This document shows positions 7,350-12,009 of a DNA stretch of 12,009 nucleotides, piece by piece. Origin of the DNA: Planctomycetota bacterium (GTDB lineage Bacteria; Planctomycetota; Planctomycetia; Pirellulales; UBA7805). Position 1 is the first letter of the stretch, and each line of letters starts with the position of its first letter. The notes beneath the pieces were generated by a model. The model was not told the origin of the DNA. It saw nothing but the letters and a program-made list of their open reading frames with translations, and ran no database searches. A program made the position numbers and the translations under genes. The stretch covers positions 1 to 12,009 of the forward strand of contig JAUWIQ010000015.1 in assembly GCA_030605285.1 (NCBI GenBank), given 5' to 3'.

Positions 7350-8243
7350 ATGTCAGCGGTCCCGTTAGTAAATCCTTTTCCGCGGTATGCCTCTCGAGCT
7401 AGCCAATGGCAGCTCAGGACAAAGTCTTTGCAGCTTCCCCAGCGTTGCCTGTTGATGGGCATCGTTAACGTGACCCCCGATAGTTTCTCGGATGGCGGGA
7501 AGTTTTTCCACCCAGATGAGGCGGTAAGCCATGCACTTCGTCTCGTAGAAGAAGGTGCTGATCTTCTCGATATCGGAGGTGAGAGTACACGACCCTATAG
7601 CGATCCGGTTTCCCTGAAGGAGGAACTCGATCGCGTGGTTCCCGTCATTTCTGCCCTGGTTGAAAAGACAGATATCCCCATTTCAATCGATACGTCGAAA
7701 GCGGCTGTTGCCCGCGAGTGTCTCCGTTGCGGTGCGGAGATTATCAATGATGTTACGGGACTCTCGGGCGATCCGGAGATGGTCCCCTTGGCAGCAGAGA
7801 GCGGTGCCGGAGTGTGCGTCATGCACATGCAGGGAATTCCCAAGACGATGCAGGATAGTCCGAGTTACAACAATGTCGTTGAGGATGTCCTGAGGTATCT
7901 TCGCCAACGGCGAGACGATCTTGTGGCGGCAGGCGTTGCACCCCAGCGACTTTGTCTCGACCCCGGAATCGGATTTGGTAAAACGCAACAGCATAATCTG
8001 TCGTTGCTTTGTGAAATAGGTCGTGGTCATGAATTGGGATGTCCGTTGCTGGTTGGTCCTTCGAAAAAGGGGTTTATCGCCAAGGTGCTGGGTAGTGAAA
8101 CTGCGGATCGTACCGCTGCATCCGTGGGAGTCGCCCTGGCTTTAGCAGCCCGGGGGGTTCAAGTCATTCGGCTCCACGAGATCCAAGTTGTCCGGCAAGC
8201 TTTACTCCTTTACGAGGCCGCCGGGGGTCTACCGACGGGGTAG
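7350..8243 (+). CDS. folP: Dihydropteroate synthase
   Basis: Cytoplasmic folate-pathway enzyme that joins 6-hydroxymethyl-7,8-dihydropterin pyrophosphate with p-aminobenzoate to form 7,8-dihydropteroate; it is the sulfonamide target. All TIM-barrel signatures are present in order: GIVNVTPDSFSDGG (37-50, loop 1), DIGGESTRP (74-82, loop 2), ISIDTSK (111-117), INDVTG (132-137), MHMQGIPKTMQ (158-168), DPGIGFGK (204-211), VGPSKKGF (235-242) and IRLHE (273-277). The usual SRK of loop 7 is SKK here, a conservative change that keeps Lys240. In the last motif, the usual HD is HE. At 297 residues it is slightly longer than E. coli FolP (282), mostly because of a 35-residue leader before the first motif. 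The ATG at 7350 lies 10 bp after lptE with no clear ribosome-binding site, suggesting translational coupling. An internal start at Met36 would lose the first strand and is unlikely. Confidence 0.97.
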   Translation: MSAVPLVNPFPRYASRASQWQLRTKSLQLPQRCLLMGIVNVTPDSFSDGGKFFHPDEAVSHALRLVEEGADLLDIGGESTRPYSDPVSLKEELDRVVPVISALVEKTDIPISIDTSKAAVARECLRCGAEIINDVTGLSGDPEMVPLAAESGAGVCVMHMQGIPKTMQDSPSYNNVVEDVLRYLRQRRDDLVAAGVAPQRLCLDPGIGFGKTQQHNLSLLCEIGRGHELGCPLLVGPSKKGFIAKVLGSETADRTAASVGVALALAARGVQVIRLHEIQVVRQALLLYEAAGGLPTG

Positions 8244-8316
8244 TCGTTGAAGATGTGAGGCATCGATGCCAAGGGTTTCTAAGACAATCCTCGTTCTTTT
8301 GCGCGAGCCGCATGCG

Positions 8317-8354
8317 TCCGGGGCATTTTGGTTCCCGTTTCCGCCGGAATTTTT
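8317..8354 (+). terminator. Possible intrinsic terminator after folP
   Basis: TCCGG at 8317-8321 pairs with CCGGA at 8344-8348 around a 22-nt loop, and an ATTTTT run (8349-8354) follows directly. A competing inner stem is CGGG (8319-8322) with CCCG (8334-8337). The stem is short and the loop large, so the call is weak. Its position 74 bp after folP and before a separate promoter-like sequence for dnaE makes it reasonable. Confidence 0.3.
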
Positions 8355-8360
8355 GCTAGA

Positions 8361-8388
8361 TTGTTGGTTAGAAAGTAATTGATAGAAT
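8361..8388 (+). promoter_or_regulatory. Possible sigma-70-type promoter for dnaE
   Basis: TTGTTG (8361-8366) and TAGAAT (8383-8388) are separated by 16 bp. The -10 box matches TATAAT at 5 of 6 positions; the -35 box keeps only the TTG core. Transcription would begin near 8395, leaving a leader of about 50 nt before dnaE. It is located just after the putative terminator, which fits dnaE being its own unit. The rest of the 8244-8442 gap shows one 12-bp palindrome (8259-8270) and no ORF or RNA gene that I can recognise. Confidence 0.35.
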
Positions 8389-8435
8389 CGACCCTAGTCT
8401 GCCTTGGAACTTTCCAATAGCGATTCATTTTGGTC

Positions 8436-8440
8436 AAGGA
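8436..8440 (+). promoter_or_regulatory. Shine-Dalgarno that decides the dnaE start
   Basis: AAGGA at 8436-8440 precedes two consecutive ATG codons at 8443 and 8446. Spacing is 2 nt to the first and 5 nt to the second, so the second ATG is the better start, giving a protein that begins MSDRSFVHLH. The first would only add one Met. Confidence 0.65.
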
Positions 8441-8445
8441 ACATG

Positions 8446-11400
8446 ATGAGCGACCGATCTTTTGTCCATCTTCATTGTCACAGTCACTACAGCCTTCTTG
8501 ATGGTGCGGCTCCCATCCAGGGACTTGTCCGACAGGCTAAGCACCTGGGCATGAATGCCTTGGCTCTGACGGATCACGGCAATCTCTACGGTGCGATCGA
8601 TTTTTACCAGAAGGCGAAAGATGTCGGCATCAATCCCTTGCTCGGTTACGAAGCCTATATTGCCCCAGGCAGTCGTTTCGATAAAGACTCTGGCTCGATG
8701 AAAGAAGCCAGTTACCACCTGACGCTACTGGCCATGAATCGAATGGGTTTCAAAAATTTGATTCGGCTCGCTTCAGCCGCTTTTTTGGAGGGTTTCTATT
8801 TTAAGCCCCGCATCGATCGAGAAATCTTAGCAGCTTACCAGGAAGGAATTATCTGCCTTTCGGGATGTGTCTCCAGTGAATTCAACCGCAGTATTTTGCG
8901 CGGTGGACATAGTGAAAAAAACGAGTTTGAAGAGGCTGGTGAGATTGCCGGTTGGTTCCACAAGGTATTTGGGGACCGCTATTACATCGAAATCCAGAAT
9001 AACGGCTTGGAAATCCAGCGACTTGCAATGGAGGGTGCTCTCGAGATTGCCAACCGCCAGGGTTTGCCTCTTGTAGCGACAAGTGACGCCCACTACATCG
9101 AACAGGATGATGCCGAAGCCCAGGATATTCTGTTGTGTATTAATACGGGCAAGTACCGCACGGATACCAATCGTCTGAAGATGGAAAATGACCAGTTTTA
9201 TCTTCGCAGTCCTACGGAAATGTACCATGCTTTTCCGGAGCACAAAGATGCCGTCCATCGAAGTCAGGAAATTGCAGATCGGATTGATATCGATCTTCAG
9301 TTGGGCCAACGGCACTTTCCGGCGTATGCCTTACCGGACGACCGGTCTCCCGAAGTCTATTTACGAGAACTTTGTATTGAGGGGCTCAAGGATCGTTATC
9401 GCAACATTGCAAGTCGTTGGGATGGTGATCGTCTGTCGGCTGAAGTCTTGCAGCGACTGGATCGCGAACTGGCAGTGATCGGTCAATTGGGTTTCGCAAA
9501 CTATTTTTTAATCGTGTGGGATTTTGTCCGGTATGCGCGTCAGAATGGTATCCCTTGTACTGCTCGTGGTTCGGGTGTTGGCTCGTTGGTCTGTTACGCA
9601 CTCTATATGAGCCACGTCTGTCCAATTCGCTACGACCTGCTTTTCGAGAGGTTTCTCTACGAAAGTCGACTGGAAGCTCCCGATATCGACATTGACTTTT
9701 GCAAACAACGTCGTGGCGAAGTAATTCAATATGTTAAAGAAAAATATGGAGAGGCCAACGTCGCACAGATCGGTACCTTCGGAACTTTGGGGGCCCGTGC
9801 TTCCATTCGCGATGTGGGAAGAGCCATGAGTCTCTCAATTTCGCGGGTGGATCAAATCGTGGCCATGGTCCCCGAGGTACTCGGTATCACCTTGCGCCGT
9901 GCGCTGGAGACCAGTGAGGAGCTGCATAAGAGCTATGAAAATGATGGCGAGGTGCGCGAATTGTTGGACTTGGCGATGAAAATTGAAGGTCTTGCCCGCA
10001 ACGTGGGAACCCACGCGGCAGCGGTTGTAATCGCCGATCAGCCCCTCACAGAATATGTCCCGCTGGGGCGTGTGCAGGGGAAAAGCGACATCATTACCCA
10101 ATGGGCAATGAATGAAGTTGAGGCGGCCGGACTGTTGAAGATGGACTTTTTGGGTCTGCGCAACCTCACTATTTTATCTGAATGCCAGAAGCTCATCGAA
10201 CAGACTACGGGCGAGTGGGTCGATCTGCATGGCTTTCCACTTGATGATGCGGAAACCTTCGCACTCTTATGCCGTGGCGAAACAAAAGGGATTTTTCAGT
10301 TGGAAAGCGGCGGCATTCGCGACTTGCTCCAGAAAATGAAACCAGATGATTTTCGGGACATTATTGCCACCAATGCGCTGTACCGCCCAGGTCCGCTGGA
10401 AGGTGGAATGGTAGAGGACTATGTTGCCGTCAAACATGGTCGCAAAGAGGCAGCCTACCTCCACCCGAATGTGCGCGATGTGCTGGAGGAGACGCATGGT
10501 GTCATGGTCTACCAAGAACAGGTTATGCGAATCCTGAATCGTCTGGGTGATATTGATCTTTCGGATGCGTACACCTGTATCAAGGCGATCAGCAAGAAGA
10601 AGCTCCCAATGATCGCCAAGTACCAGGAAGAATTTCTTGACGGGGCGGTCGCAAAGGGAGTAAGTCGAGAAGAAGCCCTTGATCTTTTTGGGCTGATCGA
10701 GAAATTTGCCGGATACGGTTTTAATAAGAGTCACAGCACCGCGTATGCACTCATTGCCTATCAGACGGCCTATCTGAAGGCCCATTATCCGGTTGAATTC
10801 ATGGCGGCTCTGTTAACGGGTGATATTCCCGGGAGAAATTTTAAATCAAAAGACGCATTGGTGGAGCACCTGGAAGATTGTCGTAGGATGGATATCACGC
10901 TCTTGCCCCCCGATGTCAATCGCAGCGATGGGGTCTTTGCAGTCGATCTTTCAGAAGATGGCCAACAGCAGATTCATTTTGCACTTTCGGCCATTAAAGG
11001 GTGTGGCGGCAGTGCTTCTGTTGCGATTGTCAAAGAGCGGATAGAGCAGGGGCCCTATAAGAGTCTTTTCGACTTCTGCGAGCGTCTTGATCCAAGAACA
11101 GTCAATCGGAGTACGATTGAAACCCTCATCAAGGCGGGCGCTTTCGATTCAATGGACGTACAACGAAGCCAATTATTTGCGGTCATTGAAAGAGCCATGC
11201 AAAGTGGAGCTGCGGCCATTGAGGATCGACGCCGTGGTCAAGCAAGTCTTTTTGATCAGTTTGGCGACAATAATGTGGATGACGAGGTGATGGCAAATCT
11301 TCCAGATATTCCAGAATGGGATGATCGCCAACGATTGGCAGGGGAAAAAGAAGTATTGGGCTATTATTTGTGTAGCCACCCGCTTGCCGAATATGAAAAA

Positions 11401-12009
11401 TCGCTGGTGGAGTATTGCACTCATACAACAGTTGATCTTGCCCATGTTGAACCCCGAGGGGAAGTCATCGTAGGTGGTATGCTTTCAGCAGTCAAATTTG
11501 CGCACACGAAAACTCTGCGCAGAGGGCAGACTCATACCAAATATGTCATGTTCGACCTGGAAGATATCCAGGGCCTTGTGCGATGCATTCTCTGGCCAGA
11601 CCAATTTTCTGTTTGTGGTCAATTGGTTGAGACCGATGCAATTCTGGTGGTTCGTGGAGCGGTCGACCGGAGACCAGGGAGTGAGGAAATCAATTTGATT
11701 GTCAACGATCTGATTCCTCTCAACGAGATGTCAAAACGTTTTACTTCTTCTGTACGGATTCGCGTGAACGAGGCGGAACACGGTCTGGAGCGTCTCGAGA
11801 AATTGTACGAAATCCTACGGCGCTACCCGGGCCATTGCAGTGTGGAACTTACGCTATGCCTGCGTAACGGCATGCAGGTACGGTGCGAATGTGATGCGAT
11901 GTGTATTGAAAACAGTACCGAGATGAAGTCGCGGGTTGAGGAATTGTTGGGAAATGACAACTTTAAGACGGTGGTATCGTTGCCTGTCCAAACGCGACCG
12001 CTGGGAAGA
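8446..12009 (+). CDS. dnaE: DNA polymerase III subunit alpha, replicative polymerase, 3' end just outside window
   Basis: Catalytic subunit of the chromosomal replicase (C-family polymerase). The frame is open for 1188 codons to the right edge; E. coli DnaE is 1160 residues, so only a short tail is probably missing. Domains in order: PHP (1-about 275) with HLHCHSHYSLLDG (8-20), ALTDHGNLYG (40-49), CLSGC (137-141) and ATSDAHY (211-217); palm with GSGVGSL and the catalytic PDIDIDF (412-418; Asp413/Asp415) plus MDFLGL (Asp567); GTHAAAVVIA (about 522-531); fingers with YRPGPLEGGM (about 646-655), YQEQVM and AGYGFNKSHS; a clamp-binding motif QASLF (932-936); an OB-fold (about 1006-1090); and a C-terminal region like the tau-binding tail. 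The PHP metal ligands H8, H10, D19, H44, E69, H91, C141, D214 and H216 are all present. The gene follows folP after 202 bp with its own putative promoter. The identification is essentially certain. Confidence 0.98.
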   Translation, partial: MSDRSFVHLHCHSHYSLLDGAAPIQGLVRQAKHLGMNALALTDHGNLYGAIDFYQKAKDVGINPLLGYEAYIAPGSRFDKDSGSMKEASYHLTLLAMNRMGFKNLIRLASAAFLEGFYFKPRIDREILAAYQEGIICLSGCVSSEFNRSILRGGHSEKNEFEEAGEIAGWFHKVFGDRYYIEIQNNGLEIQRLAMEGALEIANRQGLPLVATSDAHYIEQDDAEAQDILLCINTGKYRTDTNRLKMENDQFYLRSPTEMYHAFPEHKDAVHRSQEIADRIDIDLQLGQRHFPAYALPDDRSPEVYLRELCIEGLKDRYRNIASRWDGDRLSAEVLQRLDRELAVIGQLGFANYFLIVWDFVRYARQNGIPCTARGSGVGSLVCYALYMSHVCPIRYDLLFERFLYESRLEAPDIDIDFCKQRRGEVIQYVKEKYGEANVAQIGTFGTLGARASIRDVGRAMSLSISRVDQIVAMVPEVLGITLRRALETSEELHKSYENDGEVRELLDLAMKIEGLARNVGTHAAAVVIADQPLTEYVPLGRVQGKSDIITQWAMNEVEAAGLLKMDFLGLRNLTILSECQKLIEQTTGEWVDLHGFPLDDAETFALLCRGETKGIFQLESGGIRDLLQKMKPDDFRDIIATNALYRPGPLEGGMVEDYVAVKHGRKEAAYLHPNVRDVLEETHGVMVYQEQVMRILNRLGDIDLSDAYTCIKAISKKKLPMIAKYQEEFLDGAVAKGVSREEALDLFGLIEKFAGYGFNKSHSTAYALIAYQTAYLKAHYPVEFMAALLTGDIPGRNFKSKDALVEHLEDCRRMDITLLPPDVNRSDGVFAVDLSEDGQQQIHFALSAIKGCGGSASVAIVKERIEQGPYKSLFDFCERLDPRTVNRSTIETLIKAGAFDSMDVQRSQLFAVIERAMQSGAAAIEDRRRGQASLFDQFGDNNVDDEVMANLPDIPEWDDRQRLAGEKEVLGYYLCSHPLAEYEKSLVEYCTHTTVDLAHVEPRGEVIVGGMLSAVKFAHTKTLRRGQTHTKYVMFDLEDIQGLVRCILWPDQFSVCGQLVETDAILVVRGAVDRRPGSEEINLIVNDLIPLNEMSKRFTSSVRIRVNEAEHGLERLEKLYEILRRYPGHCSVELTLCLRNGMQVRCECDAMCIENSTEMKSRVEELLGNDNFKTVVSLPVQTRPLGR

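Noticed and set aside
8229..8243. CTACC/GGTAG hairpin at the folP stop codon as a terminator
   Set aside because: The 5-bp stem has no following T-run and overlaps the coding end; the structure at 8317-8354 is a better, though still weak, candidate.
4670..8243. Possible defence or mobile island in the repeat-bearing middle region
   Set aside because: All genes here are core functions (recO, bamD-like, lptE, folP), with no integrase, transposase, toxin or nuclease genes and no att-like repeats beyond the short tandem duplication.
8827..9315. 162-codon minus-strand open frame (and similar ones at 10267-10785) inside dnaE
   Set aside because: The plus-strand frame encodes continuous, motif-complete DnaE, so these are chance antisense frames.

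Overview
This 12 kb window looks like ordinary chromosomal DNA from a Gram-negative (diderm) bacterium with roughly 50% G+C. My best guess is a planctomycete, possibly of the Pirellula group. The envelope genes (an LptE-type LPS-assembly lipoprotein, a BamD-like TPR lipoprotein and an RND efflux pump) imply an outer membrane with LPS. The planctomycete placement is an inference from the style of the DnaE, LptE and RND proteins; no rRNA or tRNA in the window supports it. Seven protein-coding genes fill almost all of the sequence. I found no RNA gene, CRISPR array, insertion sequence or phage gene.

Left part (1-4473, minus strand): a two-gene efflux operon read right to left. The first gene encodes a full-length but unusually long (1152 aa) RND inner-membrane pump. 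The second, 16 bp downstream, encodes its periplasmic adaptor (membrane-fusion lipoprotein) and runs off the left edge. The pump's extra length is mostly an insert of about 85 residues in the second periplasmic loop. The insert carries two LSxxQ motifs reminiscent of the LTxxQ repeats of Spy/CpxP-type periplasmic proteins. This is the most unusual feature of the window.

Middle part (4474-8243, plus strand): a 196-bp divergent intergenic region, then recO (recombination mediator), a 98-bp gap holding a perfect 16-bp tandem duplication that overlaps the recO stop codon, then a tight run of bamD-like, lptE-like and folP genes with gaps of 25 and 10 bp. The two lipoproteins would act at the outer membrane, in insertion of beta-barrel proteins and in LPS export. 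FolP is a cytoplasmic folate enzyme that appears to share their transcript.

Right part (8244-12009, plus strand): a 202-bp non-coding stretch with a possible terminator and a possible promoter, then dnaE, the replicative DNA polymerase III alpha subunit, open for 1188 codons to the right edge and therefore almost complete. Its PHP domain keeps all nine expected metal ligands, unlike the degenerate E. coli version, so intrinsic proofreading is plausible.

Overall the window is mostly housekeeping. I did not find a new defence or mobile system; the best leads are the pump insert, the enlarged BamD-like protein and the small repeat next to recO.
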